Shown one piece after another: positions 16,991 through 26,024 of a stretch of DNA of 64,000 nt. The translations under genes and the position numbers were made by a program. The stretch spans positions 744,001 to 808,000 of the forward strand of contig NZ_WAGX01000004.1 of NCBI RefSeq assembly GCF_008830185.1, given 5' to 3'. The notes beneath the pieces were generated by a model, which saw only the letters and a program-made list of their open reading frames with translations, was not told where the DNA came from and did no database searches. Source of the DNA: Candidatus Galacturonatibacter soehngenii (GTDB lineage: Bacteria > Bacillota > Clostridia > Lachnospirales > Lachnospiraceae). Position 1 is the first letter of the stretch. Each line of letters begins with the position of its first letter.

Positions 16991-17653
16991 CTATTCGTAT
17001 ACGGAGAATTTCTTCTCTAAATAATTAAATACATATGTAAATACCGCTGTTACAAGCAAATACATAATCATTGCGGGTATATATACCAATGCGGTTGATG
17101 CAGATGACTGTATCTGTGAGGTACGCTTCATCAAGTCAACCAAGGCAATCGTAGATACCAAGGAGGTATCTTTAATAACCATAATAAATTCATTTCCTAC
17201 TGGCGGAATAAGTCTTCGATACGACTGTGGTATAATAATAAGTCGCATGGTTTGTGCATGGCTCATTCCAAGAGCTCTTGCTGCTTCAAATTGTCCTTTA
17301 TCTATGGATTGGATTGCTGCTCTTATAATTTCAGCCTGATAAGCTGCAGAGTTTAATGCAAAAGCAATAAAGGCAGCTATAAATCTACTTTTAATTGTAA
17401 AAGCTGGATTAATTTGAGGAAGCGCATAATAAACAAAATACAATTGCATTAATAGAGGAGTTCCTCGAAAGAAGAAAATATACGCTCCACTTAATCTTTG
17501 TATAATCTTATTTTTTGACATCTTTCCTAATGCTAAAAACAAACTGAGTATTAACCCTACCAATACAGAAATGACGGATAAGGATAATGTAATTTTTAAA
17601 CCTTCTAATAATGCTGGTAACCAGCCAATCATTTTTTCTAATGTACCTGCCAT
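16991..17653 (-). CDS. Polar amino-acid ABC transporter permease
   Basis: A 220-residue HisMQ-family membrane subunit with five hydrophobic segments. The ATPase-contact EAA loop is EAARALGMSHAQTMRLIIIP at about 142-161, and the early FRGTPLLMQL (about 62-71) is the classic family motif. It forms the membrane channel with the ATPase downstream. It is separated from the binding-protein gene by 160 nt containing two hairpins (17695-17781) that probably adjust its expression relative to the binding protein. Confidence 0.93.
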   Translation of the reverse strand: MAGTLEKMIGWLPALLEGLKITLSLSVISVLVGLILSLFLALGKMSKNKIIQRLSGAYIFFFRGTPLLMQLYFVYYALPQINPAFTIKSRFIAAFIAFALNSAAYQAEIIRAAIQSIDKGQFEAARALGMSHAQTMRLIIIPQSYRRLIPPVGNEFIMVIKDTSLVSTIALVDLMKRTSQIQSSASTALVYIPAMIMYLLVTAVFTYVFNYLEKKFSVYE

Positions 17654-17694
17654 ACTTAAATTCTTCCCTTCGCTTTCATATGTTAACTTTCATT

Positions 17695-17781
17695 CATTTT
17701 CTATTGTCATATAAAATAGATGATACACTCCATTGTATATGACAATAGAAAATGCCAAGGACATGATAGTTTCATGTCCTT
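17695..17781 (-). repeat. Two consecutive intercistronic hairpins in the amino-acid transporter operon
   Basis: The first hairpin is a perfect 19-bp inverted repeat (17695-17713 with 17736-17754, 22-nt loop). The second has 10-bp arms (17757-17766 with 17772-17781). They sit between the binding-protein and permease genes. Neither is followed by a T tract on the minus strand, so they look like mRNA-stabilising or processing structures rather than plain terminators. Confidence 0.8.
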
Positions 17782-17814
17782 AGACAAAGTAGTGCTAACT
17801 AAGTGGCTTATCTA

Positions 17815-18699
17815 TTACTCTCTAACACCATTGGTTACATCTTTACCAAAGTATTTAGTCGATAACTCTGCCATTGTTCCATTCTCATAAAGTGTATCTA
17901 CTGCTTTTTCAATTTCTGCTAATAAGGTATCATTTCCTTTTTTCAAGCAGATGGCCATTGGTTCTGCTTCCTCACTTTCCCAAGCAGTTACATATTTATC
18001 TGCATCGGTTCCCATGTAGTAAGCCGCAACAACGCTGTCTGTTACAACTGCTTCGATTCTTCCAACCTTTAAATCATCAAAGCATTGAATGACTCTGTCA
18101 TATGGTAAAATTTCTACATCAAGTCCATTTGCCTGTAATTCTTTCATATAGTCATCCGCAGTCGTTTCTGTTTGTACTGCAACACTTTTGCCACTCAAGT
18201 CTTGTGGTGTAGTTAACGCTGAATCCTTTGCAGTCACCATAACCACTCGGTTCGCAATATAAGGTTTTGATAGATTATAATTAGCCTCACGATCTGGCTT
18301 TATACTTACACCTGAAATAATGCAATCAAATCGATCACTGTCAAGAGATGCAAAGATTCCATCCCATGCGGTATTTAAGAATTTAACTTCAAGTCCAAGT
18401 TCTGCTCCAATCGCTTTTGCAACATCCACATCAAAACCAATTGGTGTTGTTCCGTCTTCATCTAGATATTCCATTGGAGGGTATCCCATTTCCATACCAA
18501 CTTGTAATACTCCATCTTCAATGGTAAGGGAGTTAGATGCTGCTTTCTCTTCTGAAGTTGTGTCTTCTGAAGCTGTACCTTCTGTCCCTTGTGTTGTTGT
18601 ACTCTCTGATTCTTTTGGTTGTGTGTTACTTTGGCATGCCGCTAAGGTAAATACCATAGCAGTCATTATGGTAACTGCTGTTAATTTTCTTAATTTCAT
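17815..18699 (-). CDS. Amino-acid ABC transporter substrate-binding lipoprotein
   Basis: A 294-residue lipoprotein. A basic start and hydrophobic stretch end in a lipobox LAAC, with the lipidated Cys22; a Ser/Thr/Glu-rich linker follows (24-60). From about 62 the SBP_bac_3 fold begins: LQVGMEMGYPPMEYLDE, then GFDVDVAKAIG (about 88-98), and WDGIFASLDSDRFDCIISG. These are hallmarks of polar amino-acid receptors. It should capture the ligand at the cell surface for the permease and ATPase encoded downstream. The leader upstream carries a terminator-like hairpin that may regulate the whole operon. Confidence 0.92.
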   Translation of the reverse strand: MKLRKLTAVTIMTAMVFTLAACQSNTQPKESESTTTQGTEGTASEDTTSEEKAASNSLTIEDGVLQVGMEMGYPPMEYLDEDGTTPIGFDVDVAKAIGAELGLEVKFLNTAWDGIFASLDSDRFDCIISGVSIKPDREANYNLSKPYIANRVVMVTAKDSALTTPQDLSGKSVAVQTETTADDYMKELQANGLDVEILPYDRVIQCFDDLKVGRIEAVVTDSVVAAYYMGTDADKYVTAWESEEAEPMAICLKKGNDTLLAEIEKAVDTLYENGTMAELSTKYFGKDVTNGVRE

Positions 18700-18731
18700 A
18701 AAATTTCCTCCTCGATATATTTTTATATAGC

Positions 18732-18848
18732 AAAAGACAACCAGATTTTGACCCAGTTGTCTTTACTAATTAATTTACCACTACTCTGGTCCTTCGTCAA
18801 TTCCATTGACCAATGAGTAGTACTATCTCTATGAATTGCATGTGTCAA
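18732..18848 (-). promoter_or_regulatory. Promoter and possible attenuator leader of the amino-acid transporter operon
   Basis: On the minus strand TTGACA (18843-18848, overlapping the stop codon of the EAL gene), 17 nt, TAGTAC (18820-18825). The leader then contains a hairpin ACTACTC...GAGTAGT with inner GGTC/GACC (18780-18821) and a terminator-like 9-bp stem AAAGACAAC/GTTGTCTTT (18733-18764) followed by TTTT, 33 nt before the start codon. GACCAG in the first hairpin can pair with CTGGTT in the second, so alternative folds are possible. It may instead simply terminate the upstream EAL gene. No T-box or known riboswitch motif is seen. Confidence 0.5.
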
Positions 18849-20602
18849 GAATTTCTTAAAATCAGCTCTTCCACATCTTCTTCACTCATAGGACGTCCTA
18901 GTAAATAACCCTGAATATTATCGCAGTTCATTTTCTTAAGATATTCAAACTGTTCTTTGTTTTCTACTCCTTCTGCAACGGTCTCAACACCTAACTGTTT
19001 CACCATGTTAATAACCGAAGAAGTTATGATTGCGGTAGAGGAATCGGTAGCAATTCCATCTATAAATGATTTATCTATCTTTAAGGTATCAATTGGCAAA
19101 TCCTTTAAATACGCTAACGAGGAAAAGCCTGTCCCAAAATCATCTAGGGAAACCTTAATACCATATGCTCGCATTGTATTTATTTTTGAAATAACGCCTT
19201 CTAAGTCTTCAATCAAAACACTTTCCGTAATTTCAATCTCAACATCTTCTGGATTTACATAATACTTATCAATGGTTGCCTTTAATTTCCGTACAAAATC
19301 TTCTTTTCGAATTTGTAAAGTCGAAATATTAATGGACATAATTCCATCGTAGCAAAGCTCATTCTTCCATTTTGATAACGTTGCAATCGCCTTATTGATT
19401 ACCCAATCGCCGATTGATATAATAGAACCATTCCGTTCAGATACTGGTATAAATACATCTGGAGAAATTATTTTTCCATCACTTTTCCATCGAACCAAGG
19501 CTTCCACACCTCTTAATTTTCCAGACATTGTATCAAATTGTGGTTGATAATAAAGTACAAAATCTTCCTTATCAATTGCCATACTCAATTGTCGCTCTAA
19601 TCGAAGTGCCTCTAAAAAACTACTGTACATTTGCTGATCAAAATAACAAATATGATTTTTACCATTCTTTTTTACATCAAATAAAGCAATCTCTGCATTT
19701 TTTATGATGCTTAGTGCATTGTCTCCACACTCTGGATATTCTGCAACTCCAATACTTACGGTAAAGTGCGTTTCTCTACCATTAATGAGCTTATATGTTT
19801 TTTTGGTAAGTTCACAGATTTGAGTATATATTTTATCAATCGTACGATTCCCGACTGGATTAATCACTGCTATGCAAAATTCATCGTTGGTCATCCTTGC
19901 CGCAAACATATTTTCATCTAATAAGCCCTCAATATCCTTTGCAAACATTTGAATGACTTCATCTCCAGCTACAATCCCCATGCTGTCATTGATTACTTTA
20001 AAATCATCAATATCAATGTATAATACAGCTACGCTTACTCTTTCCTTATCCGCTATCAATAAAGAATCATTTAATCGTTTTACAAAATAATTCCGATTGA
20101 ATAAACCCGTAAGCAAATCAAAATAAGCCATATATTTTAATTCTTCATTTTTCTTTTTTACCGAAGTGATATTTCTAAAAAATATAATCTTCTCAGTAGG
20201 TTTATTCTCTTCATCGTTTGTTATTTTAACGTTCGCCATAATCCAGGTTTTATTATCCGATAATCTAAATTCAATGATACGATTGGAAAATTCATCTGAT
20301 TTGGTGGACAATAATCTGCTTATAATGGTTTTATCATCTTCACTGATTGATTGAATTAGGATATTTTGATTAAAACTTTTTTCTTCCTGCAAACCAAACA
20401 TACTGTTGAATCTTTCTGAAACAACAACGACTCCATTCTTGATGTCCTCATATATAAAAGCATCTTCTGACATATTTAATGCGGCTTTATAAATATGTTC
20501 ATGATACATAAGTTTTTCCGTTTCTGCTCTCATTAAGTCAATCTTAAATTTTAATGACTCATTTGAACATTCCATATCCTTATCATCCAAATCCACAATC
20601 AA
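18845..20602 (-). CDS. PAS-GGDEF-EAL cyclic-di-GMP signalling protein, probably a phosphodiesterase
   Basis: A 585-residue cytoplasmic protein. A short N-terminal helix and a PAS domain occupy about residues 35-150. A GGDEF domain follows (155-320), but the active-site loop reads RMTNDEF, so both glycines of GGDEF are lost and cyclase activity is unlikely. The EAL domain (330-580) keeps its key motifs: GVEALVRW, EITESVLIED, DDFGTGFSS, KIDKSFI and AEGVEN. It should hydrolyse c-di-GMP, with the degenerate GGDEF possibly binding GTP as a regulator. No signal peptide or membrane segment. It is transcribed alone. Confidence 0.92.
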   Translation of the reverse strand: MIVDLDDKDMECSNESLKFKIDLMRAETEKLMYHEHIYKAALNMSEDAFIYEDIKNGVVVVSERFNSMFGLQEEKSFNQNILIQSISEDDKTIISRLLSTKSDEFSNRIIEFRLSDNKTWIMANVKITNDEENKPTEKIIFFRNITSVKKKNEELKYMAYFDLLTGLFNRNYFVKRLNDSLLIADKERVSVAVLYIDIDDFKVINDSMGIVAGDEVIQMFAKDIEGLLDENMFAARMTNDEFCIAVINPVGNRTIDKIYTQICELTKKTYKLINGRETHFTVSIGVAEYPECGDNALSIIKNAEIALFDVKKNGKNHICYFDQQMYSSFLEALRLERQLSMAIDKEDFVLYYQPQFDTMSGKLRGVEALVRWKSDGKIISPDVFIPVSERNGSIISIGDWVINKAIATLSKWKNELCYDGIMSINISTLQIRKEDFVRKLKATIDKYYVNPEDVEIEITESVLIEDLEGVISKINTMRAYGIKVSLDDFGTGFSSLAYLKDLPIDTLKIDKSFIDGIATDSSTAIITSSVINMVKQLGVETVAEGVENKEQFEYLKKMNCDNIQGYLLGRPMSEEDVEELILRNS

Positions 20603-20830
20603 TCACCTCAATTACTTTAGCGTAATGTATTTTAAATTTATATCTTTTACTATTATAGCATAAATATAAATACATATTTATTAATTTAATTTATAAACCT
20701 GCTTTATTTATTAATTTAAAGTATTTGGCTTTAAATTAACACTAATTTTACAAATTACCTAACATATAATAATTGATTTCGCTTATAAATGCAACAATAT
20801 TTTACAAATAAATCTTACCAATTTGTGCAT

Positions 20831-20871
20831 AAAAAAACAATAGATTAACATTTTATACTAATCTATTGTTT
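20831..20871 (-). terminator. Intrinsic terminator of asd
   Basis: A perfect 13-bp stem (20835-20847 with 20859-20871) followed on the minus strand by seven T residues, 12 nt after the asd stop codon. The region from here to 20602 (about 230 bp) is AT-rich; it holds a TGCTATAAT extended -10 for the EAL gene and nothing else that I can support. Confidence 0.88.
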
Positions 20872-20882
20872 CTTTATTGCAT

Positions 20883-21968
20883 TTATTTAGCTTGAATATA
20901 TCCTTCGGCTTTTAGTAGCTCAGCGCATAATACTGCCCCACCTGCTGCTCCTCTTACCGTATTATGGGATAATCCAACAAATTTATAATCAAATACATTG
21001 TCTTCTCTTATTCTTCCAATTGAGATACCCATTCCATCTTCATAATTGATATCTGCTTTTACCTGTGGACGATTCTCTTCTTCCATATATTGAATAAATT
21101 GCTTTGGTGCGCTTGGAAGTTGATATTCTTGTGGAAGTCCTTTGTACTCTACTAATTTTTGAATTAATTGTTCTTTTGTTGGTTTTTTCTTAAATGAAAT
21201 ATACACAGAAGCTGTGTGTCCATCTAATACTGGGATGCGAATGCATTGAGCCGTAATTGCTGGTTCATTGGCTTTTACAATTACACCATCTTCTATTTTA
21301 CCAAATACTCTTAAAGGCTCTTCTTCACTCTTTTCTTCTTCTCCCCCAATAAATGGTATTACATTTTCTACCATTTCTGGCCACTCTAAAAAGGTTTTTC
21401 CTGCCCCTGATATTGCTTGATACGTGCTAACAACTACAGTTGCTGGTTCAAACTCTTTCCATGCTGCTAAGCAAGGAGCATAACTTTGAATCGAACAGTT
21501 TGGTTTTACCGCTACAAAGCCTTTCTTTGTTCCCAAACGTTCTTTTTGAAATTTTATCACATCAAAATGTTCTGGATTAATTTCTGGTATCACCATCGGT
21601 ACATCTGGTGTCCAACGATGAGCACTATTATTTGATACAACAGGAGTTTCCGTTTTTGCATATGCCTCTTCAATTGCCTTAATTTCTTCTTTGGACATAT
21701 CAACTGCACTAAAAACAAAATCTACCTTTGCTGCAACTGTCTCAACTTCATTTACATTCATTACCACTAGTTTCTTAACTGCTTCTGGCATAGGAGTTTT
21801 CATTTTCCATCTGTCACCAACAGCTTCTTCATAGGTCTTCCCTGCCGAACGTGGACTTGCTGCTACTACAACCACTTCAAACCACGGATGGTTTTCTAAT
21901 AATGATATAAAACGCTGTCCTACCATACCTGTACCGCCAAGGATACCCACTTTCAATTTCTGACTCAT
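20883..21968 (-). CDS. asd: Aspartate-semialdehyde dehydrogenase
   Basis: A 361-residue enzyme starting at MSQKLKVGILGG (ATG at 21966-21968), preceded by AGAGGAG; a longer reading from 22043 has no ribosome site and unrelated sequence. The NADP-binding GGTGMVGQRF is at 11-20, and the catalytic cysteine is Cys158 in KPNCSIQ. It is the archaeal/fungal-type Asd, not the E. coli type. It reduces aspartyl phosphate to the semialdehyde, the branch point for lysine, diaminopimelate, methionine and threonine. It therefore feeds the homocysteine route encoded at 45-47 kb. Confidence 0.95.
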   Translation of the reverse strand: MSQKLKVGILGGTGMVGQRFISLLENHPWFEVVVVAASPRSAGKTYEEAVGDRWKMKTPMPEAVKKLVVMNVNEVETVAAKVDFVFSAVDMSKEEIKAIEEAYAKTETPVVSNNSAHRWTPDVPMVIPEINPEHFDVIKFQKERLGTKKGFVAVKPNCSIQSYAPCLAAWKEFEPATVVVSTYQAISGAGKTFLEWPEMVENVIPFIGGEEEKSEEEPLRVFGKIEDGVIVKANEPAITAQCIRIPVLDGHTASVYISFKKKPTKEQLIQKLVEYKGLPQEYQLPSAPKQFIQYMEEENRPQVKADINYEDGMGISIGRIREDNVFDYKFVGLSHNTVRGAAGGAVLCAELLKAEGYIQAK

Positions 21969-22105
21969 AACAAATCTCCTCTTTGCATTATTTCGAAGTA
22001 CGCAGAAAGTGAGATTCAAGCCCTTTGTTCTCCTACCGCGCACATTTGTCTTTGTAATAAATATATTATACTATTATTCGCAATAATGCAACACTTTTTT
22101 ATGAT

Positions 22106-23482
22106 TTATTCCTCTAAATATTTTTTATATTCACTAATTACCTGTTCCATAACACTCTTACCAGGTGCTCCTATTGTCTCTCTTTTATTTACACAAGTGG
22201 TCAAACTAATAGCATCATAAATGTCTTTTTCAAACAATTCATGTTCGTTTTTAAAGTCTTCTAGTTGTAAATCATCTAGCGCACAATTTTTTTCAATACA
22301 AAGTAGCACTAGTCTTCCCGATATGCTATGCGCATCGCGGAAAGCAACCCCCTTATTTACTAAATAATCTGCAACATCTGTTGCATTCGTAAATCCACCT
22401 TTTGCACTTTCTTCCATTATTTCTTTACGAAAAGTTGTTGTCTTTATCATACCCGTAAATAAAGCAAGACACCCTTTTACTGTATCAATTGCATCAAAGG
22501 TTAATTCTTTATCCTCTTGCATATCTTTGTTGTACGCCAGTGGAATCCCCTTCATTGTTGTAAGCATTGACATTAGTGCTCCATATACTCTTCCAGTTTT
22601 ACCACGAACTAATTCTGCAATATCTGGATTCTTTTTCTGAGGCATAATGCTGCTTCCAGTGCTATATGCATCATCTAATTCTACAAAGCGATATTCGTTG
22701 GTATTCCATATAATAATCTCTTCCGAAAAGCGACTCAAATGCATCATAATAGTAGACAATGCTGACAGTAATTCTATCAAATAGTCTCGATCAGAAACAG
22801 AGTCCATGCTATTTCTTGTTGCACCATCAAATTCAAGTAACGAAGCCGTATATTCCCTGTCAAGTGGATACGTCGTCCCTGCCAAAGCTCCTGAACCAAG
22901 AGGGCAAAGATTCATTCTTTTGTATATATCACTCAGACGCAATCGATCCCTTTTAAACATTTCAAAATAAGCACCAACATGATGTGAAAGAGTCGTAGGT
23001 TGTGCTTTTTGTAGATGTGTAAAGCCAGGCATGAATGTTTGTATATGCTCTTTCATAATTGTTAGAAGTGCCTGTAATAGCTCTTTTAAAAGCTGATCTA
23101 GTTCTTGAATTTCATCTCGAACATATAATTTCATATCCAAAGCAACTTGATCGTTTCTACTTCTTCCAGTATGAAGCTTTTTCCCTGTTTCACCAATTTT
23201 TTTGATTAGATTTGCTTCTACAAAGCTATGAATATCTTCATATTCCTGCGTAATTTCTAATGCTCCATTTTCTACCTCTTCTAATATTTCATTTAAACCT
23301 TTTATAATATCTTCTTTTTCAGCCTCTGATAAAATATTTTGTTTTGCTAGCATTGTAACGTGTGCTATGCTTCCAGCAATATCTTGCTTGTAAAATTTTT
23401 GATCAAATGAAATTGATGCATTGAAATTATAAACTAATTGATCTGTTTCTTTTGTAAAGCGCCCGCCCCACAATTGTGCCAT
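22106..23482 (-). CDS. argH: Argininosuccinate lyase
   Basis: A 458-residue fumarase-superfamily enzyme with full family length. The start LWGGRFTKETD is diagnostic; HTGRSRNDQV lies at 104-113, FTHLQKAQP at 154-162, and the mobile signature loop GSSIMPQKKNP at 276-286, which carries the catalytic serine. It splits argininosuccinate into arginine and fumarate, the last step of arginine synthesis. argG is not in the window. The 137 bp between argH and asd hold a TATAAT-like box, so asd may also have its own promoter. Confidence 0.97.
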   Translation of the reverse strand: MAQLWGGRFTKETDQLVYNFNASISFDQKFYKQDIAGSIAHVTMLAKQNILSEAEKEDIIKGLNEILEEVENGALEITQEYEDIHSFVEANLIKKIGETGKKLHTGRSRNDQVALDMKLYVRDEIQELDQLLKELLQALLTIMKEHIQTFMPGFTHLQKAQPTTLSHHVGAYFEMFKRDRLRLSDIYKRMNLCPLGSGALAGTTYPLDREYTASLLEFDGATRNSMDSVSDRDYLIELLSALSTIMMHLSRFSEEIIIWNTNEYRFVELDDAYSTGSSIMPQKKNPDIAELVRGKTGRVYGALMSMLTTMKGIPLAYNKDMQEDKELTFDAIDTVKGCLALFTGMIKTTTFRKEIMEESAKGGFTNATDVADYLVNKGVAFRDAHSISGRLVLLCIEKNCALDDLQLEDFKNEHELFEKDIYDAISLTTCVNKRETIGAPGKSVMEQVISEYKKYLEE

Positions 23483-23550
23483 ATCGTATTCCTCTTTTCT
23501 TGTTTGTATATTATTTCATTATAATAGCATAATTATTCATATTTAACAAT

Positions 23551-24180
23551 CTATTTTTCTTCCTTATTTCTTATTGAAAAAATACATCCACAATAATCTT
23601 GTCGGTATAAATCAAATTCCTTTGATAATTCAATAGACCTTTTATAACCATTCTTTTTCTTAAAGTCAGAGTATAAATAATTTACTTTCAACTCTTTTTC
23701 CAATATACTTCCAATTTCATTTAATTTGCCAGCATTTTTCATAGGACTGATAGATAAAGTCGTTGTAAAATAATCAAAGTTTTTTTCTTTTGCGAGCTTT
23801 GCAGTATTTCTTAGTCTTAATTCATAACAAGAAAAACAACGTTGCCCACCTTCTTTCTCATTCTCTAATCCTTTTGCTATCTCATAAAAGGCTTTTGTAT
23901 CATATTCTCCTGTCATAAATTGAATTTCATGTTTGGCTGGAATTGCTTTTATAAGTTCCTTTTGTTCAATGACACGTCTTTCATATTCACTTGCAGGATA
24001 AATATTAGGGTTATAATAAAATATTGTAATTTTAAAATATTGTGACAAATATTCCAAAACATAACTACTACAAGGTGCACAGCAACTATGTAAAAGTAAA
24101 CTTGGTGTTTTTTCTTCTGTTTGTAATTGTTGAATCACACGATCCAATTCTTTTTGATAATTTAAAACATTCATAGACAA
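23551..24180 (-). CDS. queH: Epoxyqueuosine reductase QueH
   Basis: A 209-residue protein with the QueH (formerly DUF208) layout: LLLHSCCAPCSSY with Cys33, Cys34 and Cys37, a central RCFSCYELRL, and a late YCGC motif. These cysteines bind an iron-sulfur cluster and metal. QueH removes the epoxide oxygen in the last step of queuosine tRNA modification and is a non-homologous replacement for QueG. The other queuosine genes are not in the window. It is a single gene that diverges from the plus-strand ABC transporter. Confidence 0.92.
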   Translation of the reverse strand: MSMNVLNYQKELDRVIQQLQTEEKTPSLLLHSCCAPCSSYVLEYLSQYFKITIFYYNPNIYPASEYERRVIEQKELIKAIPAKHEIQFMTGEYDTKAFYEIAKGLENEKEGGQRCFSCYELRLRNTAKLAKEKNFDYFTTTLSISPMKNAGKLNEIGSILEKELKVNYLYSDFKKKNGYKRSIELSKEFDLYRQDYCGCIFSIRNKEEK

Positions 24181-24325
24181 CCTCCATCATTTGCATCTAT
24201 GTGAAACACTCTTAATAACACATATTTTGCTTAGTCAATTATAGTATAGCTTGCTTATTTATTCAATATGTGTTCTATATCCAATATGATAGGGATTGAT
24301 TTACTTTTCTTAGATATGTTCAACT

Positions 24326-24355
24326 TTGCACATTCTAGCCCTCTTTTCATACAAT
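24326..24355 (+). promoter_or_regulatory. Promoter for the NitT/TauT-type ABC genes
   Basis: TTGCAC (24326-24331), an 18-nt spacer and TACAAT (24350-24355) on the plus strand, about 28 nt before the ATG at 24383. Confidence 0.55.
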
Positions 24356-24382
24356 AATGTATAAATATAATGGAGGACTTAT

Positions 24383-25150
24383 ATGAAACCTTTACTTGAA
24401 CTTGAATCTGTAAGCTATGCTTATCACAGTTTGTCTGGTGAAACACCAGCTTTAAATAATATATCATTTGACGTAAAAGAAGGAGAATTTATCGCAATTG
24501 TGGGGCCCAGCGGATGCGGAAAGTCAACTCTTTTATCTTTAATTGCCGGACTCATCTCTCCTGAACTAGGAGACATTAAAATAAATGGAACCAATGTATC
24601 AAATGCTCGCGCCAGTATTGGTTATATGCTTCAAAGAGATCATCTTTTTGAATGGCGAAGCATCTACAAAAATGTGATTTTGGGACTAGAAATTCAAAAA
24701 AAGCTAACACAAGAATATTTGGATAGTGTAAATGAAATGCTTATTAATTACGGACTTGAAGCTTTTAAAGATAAAAGGCCTTCTGAGCTTTCTGGGGGGA
24801 TGAGACAACGTGCTGCTTTGATTCGCACCCTCGCCCTAAAACCTTCCATATTATTACTTGACGAGCCATTCTCGGCTCTTGATTATCAGACACGCCTAAC
24901 CGTAAGTGATGATATCGGTTGCATTATAAAAAAAGAGAAAAAGACCGCTATTTTAGTAACACATGATTTATCAGAAGCCATAAGTCTTGGCGATAAAGTA
25001 ATTGTTTTGTCTAAGCGCCCAGCTACAATTAAATCTATTTTCCCTATAGAATTTGCATTAGAAAACAAAACCCCGCTCGCTTGTCGTAATGCACCTGAGT
25101 TTAAAGATTATTTTAATGCAATTTGGAAGGAGCTAAACGATTATGAATGA
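24383..25150 (+). CDS. NitT/TauT-type ABC transporter ATP-binding protein
   Basis: A 255-residue ATPase with Walker A GPSGCGKST (about 41-49), signature LSGGMRQRAALIR (about 138-150), Walker B LLLDEPFSALD (about 158-168) and switch VTHDLSEA. The LQRDHLFEWR segment at the Q-loop is typical of the nitrate/sulfonate/taurine and thiamine-precursor group. Its stop overlaps the permease start by 8 nt. No substrate-binding protein gene is adjacent, so the receptor must be encoded elsewhere or shared. The substrate is not predictable from these two genes. Confidence 0.9.
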   Translation: MKPLLELESVSYAYHSLSGETPALNNISFDVKEGEFIAIVGPSGCGKSTLLSLIAGLISPELGDIKINGTNVSNARASIGYMLQRDHLFEWRSIYKNVILGLEIQKKLTQEYLDSVNEMLINYGLEAFKDKRPSELSGGMRQRAALIRTLALKPSILLLDEPFSALDYQTRLTVSDDIGCIIKKEKKTAILVTHDLSEAISLGDKVIVLSKRPATIKSIFPIEFALENKTPLACRNAPEFKDYFNAIWKELNDYE

Positions 25151-25940
25151 CATATCCATTCGTCAACTTGAATTTATCAAACAAAAGACAAAATACAGAC
25201 GTAGCGTTACAAGGTATCGCATTGCTATCTTTTTTGCGTTTATTATAATTTGGCAATTAACTGCAAGTTTTGGAATCATTGATTCGTTTATTTTTAGCAG
25301 TCCTATTAAAATCTTTGCCTGCTTTTATTCCATGTTAAAAGATGGAACCATTCTCCACCATATTTTTATTACACTAACTGAGACATTTTTAAGTTTCTTT
25401 TTGGTCATTGTAATTGGAATTCTTATTTCAGTCATTTTGTGGTCGAATGAAAAGTTATCAAAAATCCTGGAGCCTTATCTGGTTGTCTTAAACAGCCTTC
25501 CCAAATCAGCATTGGCTCCTTTATTGATTGTATGGCTAGGTGCAAATATGAGAACGATTATTGTCGCAGGTATTTCAGTTGCAATCTTTGGTACAATTAT
25601 TAATTTATATACAGGTTTTAAGGAGGTTAACCTAGATAAAATCAAATTAATTTATACTTTAGGTGGGAATAAGACTAACGTTTTATTAAAGGTTGTTCTA
25701 CCTAGCTCTATCCCAATTATTATTAGCACGATGAAAGTAAATATTGGCTTATCTTTGGTTGGTGTTGTAATTGGAGAATTTCTAGCCGCAAGGAAAGGAC
25801 TTGGTTATCTAATTATCTACGGTAGTCAAGTCTTCAAGCTTGATTGGGTTATTATGAGTATTGTTATCCTTTGTATTATTGCCATGTTACTTTACAAAGC
25901 AATCAATCTATTAGAAAAAATGTATCTCAAGCATATTTAA
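25143..25940 (+). CDS. NitT/TauT-type ABC transporter permease
   Basis: A 265-residue BPD_transp_1 permease with about six membrane segments. The EAA-type loop KIKLIYTLGGNKTNVLLKVVLP is at about 165-186, and LNSLPKSALAPLLIVWLG (about 111-128) is the family hallmark. It partners the ATPase, with which it overlaps by 8 nt. The unit ends at the terminator 25945-25985. With no adjacent lipoprotein receptor the pair is an incomplete importer operon. Confidence 0.9.
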   Translation: MNDISIRQLEFIKQKTKYRRSVTRYRIAIFFAFIIIWQLTASFGIIDSFIFSSPIKIFACFYSMLKDGTILHHIFITLTETFLSFFLVIVIGILISVILWSNEKLSKILEPYLVVLNSLPKSALAPLLIVWLGANMRTIIVAGISVAIFGTIINLYTGFKEVNLDKIKLIYTLGGNKTNVLLKVVLPSSIPIIISTMKVNIGLSLVGVVIGEFLAARKGLGYLIIYGSQVFKLDWVIMSIVILCIIAMLLYKAINLLEKMYLKHI

Positions 25941-25944
25941 TGAT

Positions 25945-25988
25945 AAAAGGCTTATAAGAAAATCGCGAATTCTTATAAGCCTTTTTAT
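25945..25988. terminator. Intrinsic terminator, probably bidirectional
   Basis: A perfect 16-bp stem (25945-25960 with 25970-25985) 5 nt after the permease stop, followed by TTTTT on the plus strand. The minus strand also has a T-rich exit, and the convergent gene ending at 26025 may share it. Confidence 0.88.
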
Positions 25989-26024
25989 ATGAAAATGTCA
26001 AATTATTTTTTTGTTTTCCTTATC

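Noticed and set aside
21969-22043. N-terminal extension of aspartate-semialdehyde dehydrogenase
   Set aside because: The additional 25 codons are unlike the family, while the internal ATG follows AGAGGAG and begins at the conserved start.
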